Assembly: GCA_947588975.1 (NCBI GenBank)
Contig: CANQAF010000026.1
Coordinates: 1 to 17,506, forward strand
Reading direction: 5' to 3'
From: an uncultured Bacilli bacterium
GTDB taxonomy: Bacteria > Bacillota_I > Bacilli_A > RF39 > UBA660
DNA: 17,506 bases
Shown: positions 6,142 to 13,769 of the stretch, piece after piece
Position numbering within the stretch: the stretch's first letter is position 1
Layout: each line of letters opens with the position of its first letter
The notes under the pieces: model-generated
Seen by the model: the letters and a program-made list of their open reading frames with translations, nothing else
Databases searched by the model: none
Told to the model about the DNA's origin: nothing
Made by a program: the position numbers and the translations under genes

Positions 6142-6723
6142 ATGAAAATAAATTCTGTTGATTTGACAATTAGTGCCGTAAGGCGTAGCCAATATCCAAC
6201 TGATAATAAACCAGAATTTCTACTGGTTGGTCGTTCTAACGTAGGAAAGAGTAGTTTTATTAATACATTAATTAATCGTAAAAACTTTGCACGAACTTCT
6301 TCTACTCCTGGGAAAACGCAAACAATTAATTTTTATTTAATTAATGATACATTTTATTTAGTAGATGCTCCTGGCTATGGTTTTGCGAATTTAGGCCGCA
6401 GCAAAAAGAAAAAATTTGGTTTAATGATGGAAGATTATTTGACAAATCGAGAAAATTTAAAACAGGTCTTTATGCTAATTGATTTTCGCCATAAACCAAG
6501 TAGTGATGATATATTAATGTATGAATTTTTAAAACATTATAAAATACCTGTAACTATTATTGCAACCAAATCTGATAAGATAGGTATTACAAAACAACAA
6601 TCGCAAAGAAGTATGCTATTAAATGAGTTAGATTTAGTGGTTGGAGATGATTTTATTGTATTTTCTAATATCACAAAAACTGGTAAAATAGAAGTCTTAG
6701 AAAAGATAGAGAGAATCATTTGA
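6142..6723 (+). CDS. engB: Ribosome-assembly GTPase EngB (YsxC)
   Basis: 193 aa, the usual length. It is a single TRAFAC GTPase domain with G1 GRSNVGKS (30-37), the switch TPGKTQT (55-61), G3 DAPGYG (75-80) and G4 TKSD (142-145). EngB binds the pre-50S particle and is needed for late assembly of the large ribosomal subunit; it is essential in B. subtilis. AAGGTGG precedes the ATG. The gene ends in TGA. It has its own consensus promoter and lies upstream of another assembly GTPase, Der, with one unknown gene between. Confidence 0.96.
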   Translation: MKINSVDLTISAVRRSQYPTDNKPEFLLVGRSNVGKSSFINTLINRKNFARTSSTPGKTQTINFYLINDTFYLVDAPGYGFANLGRSKKKKFGLMMEDYLTNRENLKQVFMLIDFRHKPSSDDILMYEFLKHYKIPVTIIATKSDKIGITKQQSQRSMLLNELDLVVGDDFIVFSNITKTGKIEVLEKIERII

Positions 6724-6770
6724 TAAGTCGCAAATGAAAGCTGATTACATACAATAATTTAGGTGATTGT

Positions 6771-7247
6771 ATGAAGCTTATTCTATATGATGAGTCAAAC
6801 TTGATTCTTTTTTTGAACAACTTACAGATCCCCGATCTTGATTTAGAAAATAGAGATGAATTAGAAGAATATTTTAGAAGTTTATTTTTAAAATTACATA
6901 ATCAATATAAAATTGATATTAGTGGATATTATGTCATTGATATATATGCAGATTCTCACTATGGCTTGATTATAGAAATGCAAAGAGAAGAATTAGATTA
7001 TTATGTTTATGATGATTACCAAGTTGATATGCGAATTTGTATTCATTCAATACCGATTTTGTTTGAACTAGATGAGTATATATTTCTTAATCATGAAGAT
7101 TTTGATATGATATGGTATCATAATAAATGGTTCGCATACCCCAAAAAAAAATTAAATGAAATAGAAATTGGAAAGTTATTAGAATATGCAACTTTGTATT
7201 ATGAAGAAGATACAGATCAAATTATTCATAATGGTATTCATTTGTAG
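6771..7247 (+). CDS. Conserved-looking hypothetical protein between engB and der
   Basis: 158 aa, acidic and rich in Tyr, Asp, Glu and Ile, with no signal peptide or membrane helix. An AGGTGAT ribosome site precedes the ATG (MKLILYDESNLILFLNNLQI). It appears to be an alpha/beta cytoplasmic protein. I do not recognise a family. It sits 47 bp after engB and is followed by the der promoter, so it is probably co-transcribed with engB. Its link to ribosome assembly is only positional. Confidence 0.75.
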   Translation: MKLILYDESNLILFLNNLQIPDLDLENRDELEEYFRSLFLKLHNQYKIDISGYYVIDIYADSHYGLIIEMQREELDYYVYDDYQVDMRICIHSIPILFELDEYIFLNHEDFDMIWYHNKWFAYPKKKLNEIEIGKLLEYATLYYEEDTDQIIHNGIHL

Positions 7248-7262
7248 AACATGATTCAGATA

Positions 7263-7271
7263 TGTTATAAT
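7263..7271 (+). promoter_or_regulatory. Extended -10 promoter of der
   Basis: TGTTATAAT (7263-7271), with a weak -35 TTGTAG 18 nt upstream (7242-7247). It lies 25 bp before the der start. Confidence 0.5.
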
Positions 7272-7295
7272 ACAATCAGAAAAAGAGGTGGTAAA

Positions 7296-8609
7296 ATGAA
7301 AAAACCGGTGGTTGCACTTGTTGGAAGACCAAATGTAGGAAAGTCAACAATTTTTAATCGCTTAGTAGGTAAAAAAATTTCTATTATTGAAGATACACCA
7401 GGCGTAACACGTGATCGTGTATACGGAAATGTGAAGTATAATTCCTATCAATTTCATTTGATTGATACCGGTGGAATTGATGGTGGAAATGAAACATTCA
7501 ATCAGGAAATAAAATTACAAGCACAGTTAGCTGTAGATGAAGCTGATGTAATTCTTTTTGTAGTAGACACTAAAGAAGGTATTACCCATAATGATTTGAT
7601 TGTAAAAAACATGCTTTTAAAAACCAATAAAAAAGTAATTGTTGTTTTAAATAAAGTAGATAGTAAACAATCAAAGGATTATTTTTATGATTTTTATGAA
7701 TTAGGATTTGAACATTATATAGCGGTTAGTGGGGAACAAAATATTGGAATAACTGAGTTGTTAGACGAAATTACAAAAGATTTCCACGCATATGAAGAAG
7801 AACCATATGAAGAAGGAACCATTCAATTTTCTATTATAGGTAGACCAAATGTTGGTAAAAGTAGTTTGGTCAATGCTATTTTGAATGAGGAAAGAGTTAT
7901 TGTCAGTAATGTAGCTGGAACCACACGTGATTCTATTGATACCCCTTTTACTTATCATGGCAGTCCATTTGTTGTAATAGATACTGCTGGGATGCGTAAA
8001 AAAGGAAAAGTGTATGAAAAAATCGAAAAATACAGTTTATTACGCTCTATGAAAGCAATAGACCGTTCTGATGTTTGTGTATTAGTTATTAATGCAGAAG
8101 AAGGTATTATTGAACATGATAAGCATATTGCAAGTTATGCATTAGATGCAGGAAAAGCAATTGTTATTGTTGTGAATAAATGGGATACGATTGAAAATAA
8201 AGATGAAGAAATGAAACAATTTACAAAGAAAATTCGTTCAGAATTTCAATTTTTAACTTATGTGCCTATTGTATATTTGTCTGCGCTTACAAGGAAACGT
8301 ATTCATACATTACTGCCAGAAGTAATTAAAGTATATGAAAATAGTAAAAGAGAAATTAAAACCAATGTATTAAACGATGTCATTATGGATGCTTATAATC
8401 TTAATTTACCTCCATCATTTAGAGGGAAACGACTTAAGATCTATTTTTCAACACAGGTAAGTACATGCCCACCAACATTTCAGATTCAAGTTAATAGTAA
8501 AGGACTAGTTCATTTTTCATATGAACGATATTTAGAAAATAAAATTAGAGAGTCTTTTGATTTTGAAGGAACACCAATTGTTCTTCAATTTAAAAATAAA
8601 GGAGAGTAA
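7296..8609 (+). CDS. der: Ribosome-assembly double GTPase Der (EngA)
   Basis: 437 aa from the ATG at 7296, preceded by AGAGGTGG; this matches the usual length of about 436. There are two tandem GTPase domains: GRPNVGKS (10-17), DTGG (57-60) and NKVD (119-122), then GRPNVGKS (182-189), DTAG (229-232) and NKWD (294-297). A C-terminal KH-like domain follows (about 355-437). Der acts in 50S maturation. All nucleotide-binding motifs are intact. In B. subtilis der lies near spoIVA, as here. The next gene's ribosome site overlaps its last codons. Confidence 0.97.
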   Translation: MKKPVVALVGRPNVGKSTIFNRLVGKKISIIEDTPGVTRDRVYGNVKYNSYQFHLIDTGGIDGGNETFNQEIKLQAQLAVDEADVILFVVDTKEGITHNDLIVKNMLLKTNKKVIVVLNKVDSKQSKDYFYDFYELGFEHYIAVSGEQNIGITELLDEITKDFHAYEEEPYEEGTIQFSIIGRPNVGKSSLVNAILNEERVIVSNVAGTTRDSIDTPFTYHGSPFVVIDTAGMRKKGKVYEKIEKYSLLRSMKAIDRSDVCVLVINAEEGIIEHDKHIASYALDAGKAIVIVVNKWDTIENKDEEMKQFTKKIRSEFQFLTYVPIVYLSALTRKRIHTLLPEVIKVYENSKREIKTNVLNDVIMDAYNLNLPPSFRGKRLKIYFSTQVSTCPPTFQIQVNSKGLVHFSYERYLENKIRESFDFEGTPIVLQFKNKGE

Positions 8610-8613
8610 TAAT

Positions 8614-8976
8614 ATGGAAGAGTTAGTAGATGTTGCAGTTGATTATCTTGAAAAACCAATTTATGCAGAAGATGGTAAGACTATTTTAAAACCAGCTGGT
8701 CTACAAATAGAGAAAGTAAAAGTAGAAGCAGATCCCAATACCATCTCATTTATTAACAAAATGAATTATAATTTATATGTTGCATTTAAATTTGATGATC
8801 AAAGAAGAGCTCTTGCAATTGATCGACTGATACTTTCTTGCAATCAGTATAGAGGCTTAAAATATTATACATGGGCCTTTAAATATATGACCCCAGAAGC
8901 TGTACAATTATTAAAAGCTAATATGCAAGAACAATTGAAACATATAAAAATAGAAAATTTACCTCACCAAAAATAA
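8614..8976 (+). CDS. Hypothetical protein coupled to der
   Basis: 120 aa from the ATG at 8614. The AAAGGAGAG ribosome site is formed by the last codons and stop of der, so translation is probably coupled. The protein starts MEELVDVAVDYLEKPIYAED, is soluble, has mixed alpha/beta character and a helical C-terminus with MTPEAVQLLKANMQEQLK. I do not recognise a family. Its position suggests an operon with der; a shared terminator with spoIVA follows directly. Confidence 0.75.
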   Translation: MEELVDVAVDYLEKPIYAEDGKTILKPAGLQIEKVKVEADPNTISFINKMNYNLYVAFKFDDQRRALAIDRLILSCNQYRGLKYYTWAFKYMTPEAVQLLKANMQEQLKHIKIENLPHQK

Positions 8977-9000
8977 AAAAAGCAAATTATTGCTTTTTTT
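8975..9000. terminator. Bidirectional terminator between convergent transcripts
   Basis: An 11-bp perfect stem (8975-8985 with 8990-9000) of the form A-run GCAA / TTGC T-run with a 4-nt loop. It serves the der operon on the plus strand and spoIVA on the minus strand, and overlaps the spoIVA stop codon by one base. Confidence 0.8.
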
Positions 9001-10475
9001 TATAATACAATCGCAAATAAATTACCTGATCCTTTATTAACTAATTTTGATAATGTAGTTTGTAATTTAAATCTAACATTTTCAGGTAATAATGACAATT
9101 TAGCTTGAATACCTTCTTTTACGATTACATCTAAACTTCTACCAAAAATTTCACTTTTCCAAATATTGTCAGGATCGGTATCAGAATCTTTCATGAGATA
9201 ATCAATTAATTCTTTACTTTGTATTTCAGAACCGATAATTGGTTCAAAAGTGGATTCAACATCTACACGAATCATGTGAATAGAAGGTGCTACTGCTTTT
9301 AACTTAATTCCATATCTACTACCTTGTTTAATGATTTCTGGTGTATCTAATTTCATATCCGATAAACTAGGTGATGCAACTCCATAACCTGTTTGTTTTA
9401 CCATTTTTAAAGCAGACTTAATTTGATCATATTCTTGTTTTGCTTCTTGGTAATCTTGAAATAATTTCAACAACTCGGCACGGTTACCGACATCAATTCC
9501 TATAATTTCTTTTAAAATTTTGTTATAGAGGTCATTTGGTGCTTGTAGTGTAACAGTAACAACACCAGTAGATGTATTTACATCAGATAAGTATGCTTTA
9601 CTAATATATTCGCAATCGGTAAAATGGTTTGTAATTGTTTCGATATCTCTTAATTTGTCAATTTCTGTTACACTTTCACGAATTTTTTCAATATATATTT
9701 TTTTGAGCCAATTATTTGGAGATAGACATGCAATCCATTCTGGCATACTAATATTTACCTCTAATACTGGGAATTCGTACAATGCTTCTCTTAGAATAGT
9801 ATAAATATCACGTTCAGTCATATTTTCTACACTAATTGGTAAAACAGGTACTTGATAAGTTTCTTGCAACTTTTCTGCTAATCGTTCAGTTTCTGGTAAC
9901 ATTGGATGACTGGAATTAAGAACAACTATAAATGGTTTTCCAATTTCTTTTAGTTCATTTACTACACGTTCTTCTGCTTCTACATAGTTATTTCTAGCAA
10001 TTTCTCCAAATGATCCATCTGTTGTGACTACAATACCAATAGACGAATGATCACGAATGACCTTTTCGGTACCTATTTCTGCTGCTTCTACAAATGGTAT
10101 TTCATCATCATACCATGGGCATTTAACCATACGTGGCCCATTTTCATCTTCATAGCCTTTGACTCCTGGAATTACGTATCCCACGCAATCGACTAAACGG
10201 ATACTAGATGTAAATTCATCAATTTGTATATTTGCAGCATTGCTAGGAACAAATTTTGGTTCCGTTGTCATAATCGTCTTTCCTTGTGCACTCTGTGGAA
10301 TTTCATCCAAAGCACGTTTTCTTTCATACTCATCTTCAATATTAGGAACAACTAGGTTTTCAATTACTTTTTTAATAAAGGTTGATTTTCCGGTTCTAAC
10401 TGCACCAACAACACCTAAATAAACATCTCCACCAGTTCGTTCTGTAATACTTTTGATGATATCTATTTTTTCCAT
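9000..10475 (-). CDS. spoIVA: Stage IV sporulation protein A (coat basement ATPase)
   Basis: 491 aa from the ATG at 10475, against 492 in B. subtilis. That start is chosen because MEKIDIIKSITERTGGDVYL aligns with the known N-terminus, AGGGA lies just upstream, and the in-frame ATG at 10493 has no ribosome site and lies almost at the predicted transcript start. A Walker A motif GAVRTGKS (24-31) is followed by the TRAFAC-derived NTPase domain with TMTTEPKF-like and VDCVGY motifs, a middle domain, and a conserved C-terminus ending in GSGNLFAIVL. SpoIVA polymerises with ATP hydrolysis on the mother-cell face of the forespore membrane, anchored by SpoVM, and forms the base for coat and cortex. It is strong evidence that the organism sporulates. 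Confidence 0.97.
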   Translation of the reverse strand: MEKIDIIKSITERTGGDVYLGVVGAVRTGKSTFIKKVIENLVVPNIEDEYERKRALDEIPQSAQGKTIMTTEPKFVPSNAANIQIDEFTSSIRLVDCVGYVIPGVKGYEDENGPRMVKCPWYDDEIPFVEAAEIGTEKVIRDHSSIGIVVTTDGSFGEIARNNYVEAEERVVNELKEIGKPFIVVLNSSHPMLPETERLAEKLQETYQVPVLPISVENMTERDIYTILREALYEFPVLEVNISMPEWIACLSPNNWLKKIYIEKIRESVTEIDKLRDIETITNHFTDCEYISKAYLSDVNTSTGVVTVTLQAPNDLYNKILKEIIGIDVGNRAELLKLFQDYQEAKQEYDQIKSALKMVKQTGYGVASPSLSDMKLDTPEIIKQGSRYGIKLKAVAPSIHMIRVDVESTFEPIIGSEIQSKELIDYLMKDSDTDPDNIWKSEIFGRSLDVIVKEGIQAKLSLLPENVRFKLQTTLSKLVNKGSGNLFAIVL

Positions 10476-10503
10476 ATAATCCCTACTTTCCATAATTCAT
10501 TAC

Positions 10504-10532
10504 ACTATATGTAACAATAAATAGGTATATGC
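10504..10532 (-). promoter_or_regulatory. SigE-type promoter of spoIVA
   Basis: Reading the minus strand, GCATATA (10532-10526), a 14-nt spacer and CATATAGT (10511-10504) match 6 of 7 and 7 of 8 positions of the SigE consensus at the preferred spacing. The leader would be about 20 nt. SpoIVA is under SigE in B. subtilis. Confidence 0.65.
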
Positions 10533-10555
10533 TTAAAAACTAAAAAAAGATCATA

Positions 10556-10590
10556 AATAAAAAACTGATTGAAGTATGCAATCAGTTTTT
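10556..10590 (-). terminator. Terminator of spoVIF
   Basis: On the minus strand, ACTGATTG and CAATCAGT (10586-10579 with 10571-10564) form an 8-bp stem extended by A/T pairs, followed by TTTTTT and further T-rich sequence. It overlaps the spoVIF stop codon. Confidence 0.75.
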
Positions 10591-10834
10591 ATATAAATTT
10601 ATCTAAATCTTTTGGTACTTGATCATTAATGACCGCATTCACAATTTTGTCTTCTTTTTCTTTGGTCACATTTTTCCCAGTCATTTGTCCTAACTCCTGA
10701 ATAATTTCACGAAGTGTATTTTCATTTTTTAAATCATTTTGTTGTAATTTATTAGCTAGTTCTAAAATTTTATCTTTACCTACATTTGTTTTCTTTTCTA
10801 CTTTATTAAAAAAATTATCTGAAAAGTTGAACAT
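10589..10834 (-). CDS. spoVIF: Stage VI sporulation protein F
   Basis: 81 aa, close to the 88 aa of B. subtilis SpoVIF, which it resembles along its length: an N-terminal NFFNKVEKKTNV segment, ENTLREIIQELGQM in the middle and KEKEDKIVNAV near the end. It is small, soluble and helical. In B. subtilis the protein is made in the mother cell and is needed for coat assembly and spore resistance. A strong AGGAGGG site precedes the ATG. CATATATTA at 10859-10851 fits the SigK/SigE -10, but no -35 is convincing and it lies very close to the ribosome site. Position next to spoIVA supports the assignment. Confidence 0.88.
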   Translation of the reverse strand: MFNFSDNFFNKVEKKTNVGKDKILELANKLQQNDLKNENTLREIIQELGQMTGKNVTKEKEDKIVNAVINDQVPKDLDKFI

Positions 10835-10884
10835 TGAATCCCTCCTAAAATAATATATGATACTTGAAAAGAAGGGTTATAGTT

Positions 10885-11337
10885 TTATAGATAAAATGAA
10901 TCAATTTCTAAATTATCTTGAGTTGTAGATACACGAATTTGGTCAATTTCTTTCAATGTTTTTATTAGTGATTGGCTATCATGATAATGATATAAAAGAT
11001 CACTCGTTGCGATAACACCTACAATTTTTTGTGCATCAGTTACAAGAATTCTCTTTACTTGATAATTCCTCATACTTTCTAATACATCATTTATATCTTT
11101 GTGAATATCGATAGAAATAATTCGATGAGTAATATAATTTTCAACAGTAGTGTTTGCTGTTGCACGATTTGCTAATGCTTCAATGACTAAATCACGATCT
11201 GTAATCACACCTACGATTTTGTTTTCTTTGGCAATTGGTAAAAATCCAATATCATGTTGTTTCATAATACTAGCAATTTCAGCTAACGTATGATTTAATT
11301 TTCCTACAATAACGGGACTGCTCATCATATCTTTCAT
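10885..11337 (-). CDS. Tandem CBS-domain protein, probably forespore-expressed
   Basis: 150 aa from the ATG at 11337, which has GGTGA 5 nt upstream; the longer frame to 11409 runs back through the promoter and is unlikely. It has two CBS motifs: residues about 1-60, with IVGVITDRDLV, and about 65-125, with IVGVIATSDLL. CBS pairs bind adenine nucleotides and act as energy sensors. The Bacillus relatives YhcV and YlbB are, from memory, forespore genes, which fits the SigF/SigG-type promoter here. The C-terminal 25 residues are polar and lack a known domain. It is divergent from yunB across 64 bp. Confidence 0.85.
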   Translation of the reverse strand: MKDMMSSPVIVGKLNHTLAEIASIMKQHDIGFLPIAKENKIVGVITDRDLVIEALANRATANTTVENYITHRIISIDIHKDINDVLESMRNYQVKRILVTDAQKIVGVIATSDLLYHYHDSQSLIKTLKEIDQIRVSTTQDNLEIDSFYL

Positions 11338-11351
11338 AAAATCACCATTTA

Positions 11352-11381
11352 TAGTATGAAATAACAAGTTAATTTTATACA
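11352..11381 (-). promoter_or_regulatory. SigG/SigF-type promoter of the CBS gene
   Basis: On the minus strand TGTATA (11381-11376), a 17-nt spacer and CATACTA (11358-11352) match the forespore consensus (TGAATA, 17-18 nt, CATACTA) at 5 of 6 and 7 of 7 positions. This predicts forespore expression. Confidence 0.6.
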
Positions 11382-11401
11382 TAAAATGTACTGGTGATGA
11401 T

Positions 11402-12151
11402 ATGCGCAAAAAAATTCATTTAAAAAAAAGACATCATGGATGTTCTAAAATAAATATAATTGTAATTTCATCTATCGGTTTTATCATTGTAATGATTTTT
11501 GCTTTCCACTTTTTAAGCCAGAAAGTAACACCTATTTTAATGGAATATGCAGAACTACAAGTAGGAAGAATGGCAACACAAGTAATTCGTCAATCAGTAT
11601 CTACTGAAGTAACGGATAAAATATCTATTGAAGATTTATTTTTAATTACAAGAGATGCTAATAATGATATTAAAACAATTGATTTAAATCCAATTCAAGT
11701 TAATAGGATGGTAGGTTTAGTAACTGAAAAAGTCAGTAATTATTTAACCAAAGTAGAAAATGGAGAAATTGAAGATTTAAATTTATCTGCAGAATTATAT
11801 GATAGTAAGAAAGTAAAAAAAGGTATTATATTTGAAATTCCTTCTGGAATTATATTTAACAATCCTATTCTGACAAATATTGGTCCAAAAGTTCCGGTAA
11901 AATTAAATTTAATTGGCGACATTATATCAGATGTAAAAACTAAGGTAACTAACTATGGCATCAATAATGCTTTAGTGGAAGTTTCAGTTTATGTACAAGT
12001 AACGGAGCAAGTGATATTACCATTCGCATCGAAACGAATGACGGTAGAAATGAATGTACCAGTCGCACTAAAATTAGTTCAAGGAACTGTTCCTAATTAT
12101 TATTTAAACGGAGTTACTACAGATTCGAATTTATCTATCCCAATTTCATAA
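11402..12151 (+). CDS. yunB: Sporulation protein YunB
   Basis: 249 aa, close to the 254 of B. subtilis YunB. A basic N-terminus is followed by one membrane helix (about 17-38) and an extracytoplasmic domain with the family block NIGPKVPVKLNLIGDIISDV, then TNYGINNALVEVSVYV and VILPFASK. The GGTGAT ribosome site is 3-4 nt before the ATG. YunB is a mother-cell protein whose loss has been linked to spore defects in B. subtilis; its biochemical role is unknown. It is divergent from the CBS gene and followed by yutD. Confidence 0.92.
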   Translation: MRKKIHLKKRHHGCSKINIIVISSIGFIIVMIFAFHFLSQKVTPILMEYAELQVGRMATQVIRQSVSTEVTDKISIEDLFLITRDANNDIKTIDLNPIQVNRMVGLVTEKVSNYLTKVENGEIEDLNLSAELYDSKKVKKGIIFEIPSGIIFNNPILTNIGPKVPVKLNLIGDIISDVKTKVTNYGINNALVEVSVYVQVTEQVILPFASKRMTVEMNVPVALKLVQGTVPNYYLNGVTTDSNLSIPIS

Positions 12152-12155
12152 AAAA

Positions 12156-12164
12156 TGTTATAAT
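12156..12164 (+). promoter_or_regulatory. Extended -10 promoter of yutD
   Basis: TGTTATAAT at 12156-12164, four bases after the yunB stop. No clear -35. It lets yutD be expressed in vegetative cells apart from yunB. Confidence 0.45.
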
Positions 12165-12183
12165 GTTAAAAAGGATGTGTTCT

Positions 12184-12471
12184 ATGAAAAAAATTACAAT
12201 TCATGAAAAAGAATACGAAATAATAGAAGATTATAAAAATGGTTTTGATTTATCGGCAATCGAGGAAAAATTAACTGATTATTTTGATCCATTTGATTAT
12301 ATTGTAGGTGATTGGGCTTATGGTAAGTTACGCTTAAAAGGTTTTTGCGATAAAACCAATCACATCTATAGAGAACTAAATGATATTAACAATAAAGATA
12401 CATATATTCAAAATGAATGCGCATATCAGTGCAGATACTTTGTATTAAAGAAGTGTAAGATAGAAAAATAA
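12184..12471 (+). CDS. yutD: YutD family protein (DUF1027)
   Basis: 95 aa from the ATG at 12184, preceded by AAGGATGTG; the ATG at 12163 lies inside the -10 box and cannot be the start. The family core YDYIVGDWAYGKLRLKGF is present, with a C-terminal ECAYQCRYFVLKK segment like NFGCAYFLLKK of B. subtilis YutD. It is a small cytoplasmic protein of unknown function, common in Bacilli. In B. subtilis yutD and yunB are close neighbours, as here. Confidence 0.88.
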   Translation: MKKITIHEKEYEIIEDYKNGFDLSAIEEKLTDYFDPFDYIVGDWAYGKLRLKGFCDKTNHIYRELNDINNKDTYIQNECAYQCRYFVLKKCKIEK

Positions 12472-12473
12472 GT

Positions 12474-12503
12474 AAGAATCTTGAAATCATCAAGATTCTT
12501 TTT
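12474..12503 (+). terminator. Terminator of yutD
   Basis: AAGAATCTTG (12474-12483) and CAAGATTCTT (12491-12500) form a 10-bp perfect stem with a 7-nt loop, then TTTTT. Confidence 0.85.
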
Positions 12504-12511
12504 GTTATAAT
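12503..12511 (+). promoter_or_regulatory. Extended -10 promoter, distal for prfB
   Basis: TGTTATAAT directly after the yutD terminator. It would give prfB a leader of about 140 nt. That leader has a small GGAAT/ATTCC inverted repeat and a 30-codon frame with no ribosome site. Confidence 0.4.
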
Positions 12512-12627
12512 GAGTTTGTTAAATAATAAATGGAAATTGAAGTATGTCAAAGAATTGTCCTTTTTTATATTATAGGTCAAACAAAATTTACATTATCAAA
12601 AAAGGAATACCAATTCCACTAAAAAGA

Positions 12628-12636
12628 TGGTATAAT
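12628..12636 (+). promoter_or_regulatory. Extended -10 promoter, proximal for prfB
   Basis: TGGTATAAT, 23 bp before the prfB start, fits TGnTATAAT. No clear -35 is seen. Confidence 0.5.
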
Positions 12637-12658
12637 GAATATGATTGGAGGCTAGGAA

Positions 12659-13769
12659 ATGGAACTCAATGAATTAATTAATATTTATCAAGAAAACTCA
12701 AAAAAAATAAATGAATTATGGAGGTCACTTTGAACCTGAAAAAAAAGAAAGTAAAATTCATGAATTAGAACAAATAATGAATGAATCTAATTTTTGGGAT
12801 AATAAAAGAAAAAGTGAATCTGTTATTCAAGAATTAAATCAATTAAAAAATCAGATTTTAAAAGTAAAAACATTAAAAGATAAAATAAAAAATAATCTTG
12901 AACTTTTAGATACATTAAAAACAGAAGATGATATAGAATTTCATCATCTACTTGAACAAGAGCTTTCAGAAATTGAATCTAAAATAGAACAATGTGAGAT
13001 TGAATTACTATTGAATGGACCATATGATGCCTTAGGAGCAATTATAGAATTACATTCAGGTGCCGGTGGAACAGAGGCTTGTGATTGGAATAATATGCTA
13101 TATCGTATGTATACTAGATGGTGTGAAAAAAAGAATTATAAAGTAGAAACCATTGATATACAACCTGGTGAAGAAGCTGGTGTCAAAAGTATTACGATGT
13201 TGGTAAAAGGAATTTATGCATATGGATATCTCAAATGTGAGAAGGGAGTTCATCGTTTGGTTCGAATTTCTCCTTTTGATTCAGGTGCTCGTCGTCATAC
13301 TTCATTTGCGTCTGTCAATGTCACACCATTATTTGAAGATAATAAAATTGATATTGAACTAAAAGAAAGTGATCTTCGTATTGATGTATATAGAAGTAGT
13401 GGCTGTGGAGGACAAGGAGTGAACACAACCGATAGTGCTGTTAGAATTACACATATTCCAACTAAAATTGTTGTTACTTGTCAAAATGAAAGAAGCCAAA
13501 TTCAAAATAAAGAAAAAGCAATGGAAGTTTTAAAAAATAAATTATATCAACTGGAACTAGAAAAACAAGAAAATGAACTAAAGAACATTACAGGAGATAT
13601 GATGGATATTAATTTTGGATCACAAATTCGTAGTTATATTATGCATCCATATTCATTAGTAAAAGATCATAGAACCAATACAGAGACTGCTCAGGTCAGT
13701 AAAGTGTTAGATGGTGATATTGATTTGTTTATTAATGATAACTTAAAGAAAGGACTTCAAAATGTTTAA
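12659..13769 (+). CDS. prfB: Peptide chain release factor 2, with programmed +1 frameshift
   Basis: The gene starts at ATG 12659 (GGAGG upstream). It runs 24 codons to CTT TGA (12728-12733) and continues after a +1 slip at GAA (12732), giving a 369-aa product against 366 in B. subtilis. A Shine-Dalgarno-like GGAGG (12720-12724) lies 3 nt before CTT, the same geometry as the classic site. The rest of the protein has the class-I release-factor layout: a helical N-terminal domain, the RF2 anticodon tripeptide SPF (in ISPFDSGARR) that reads UGA/UAA, and the catalytic GGQ (250-252, 13407-13415). RF2 limits its own synthesis: when scarce, UGA is read slowly and the ribosome slips. The base after the stop is A rather than the usual C. 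A start at 12711 is a frame artefact. It overlaps the next gene by 8 nt. Confidence 0.95.

Noticed and set aside
6721..6723. Mycoplasma-type code with TGA as Trp
   Set aside because: engB and ftsX end in TGA at family-typical lengths, Trp is encoded by TGG, and a UGA-autoregulated RF2 is present.
10476..10493. Upstream ATG of spoIVA at 10493
   Set aside because: It has no ribosome site, does not match the family N-terminus, and is only a few bases from the predicted transcript start.
11338..11409. N-terminal extension of the CBS protein to 11409
   Set aside because: It would read through the SigG-type promoter and past the yunB start, and GGTGA fits the ATG at 11337.
12530..12622. 30-codon frame upstream of prfB
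   Set aside because: It has no ribosome site, and the proximal prfB promoter lies just beyond it; probably chance.
12711..12731. prfB start at ATG 12711
   Set aside because: The frame upstream carries the known RF2 N-terminus and the CTT TGA slip site; 12711 lies inside the zero-frame leader.
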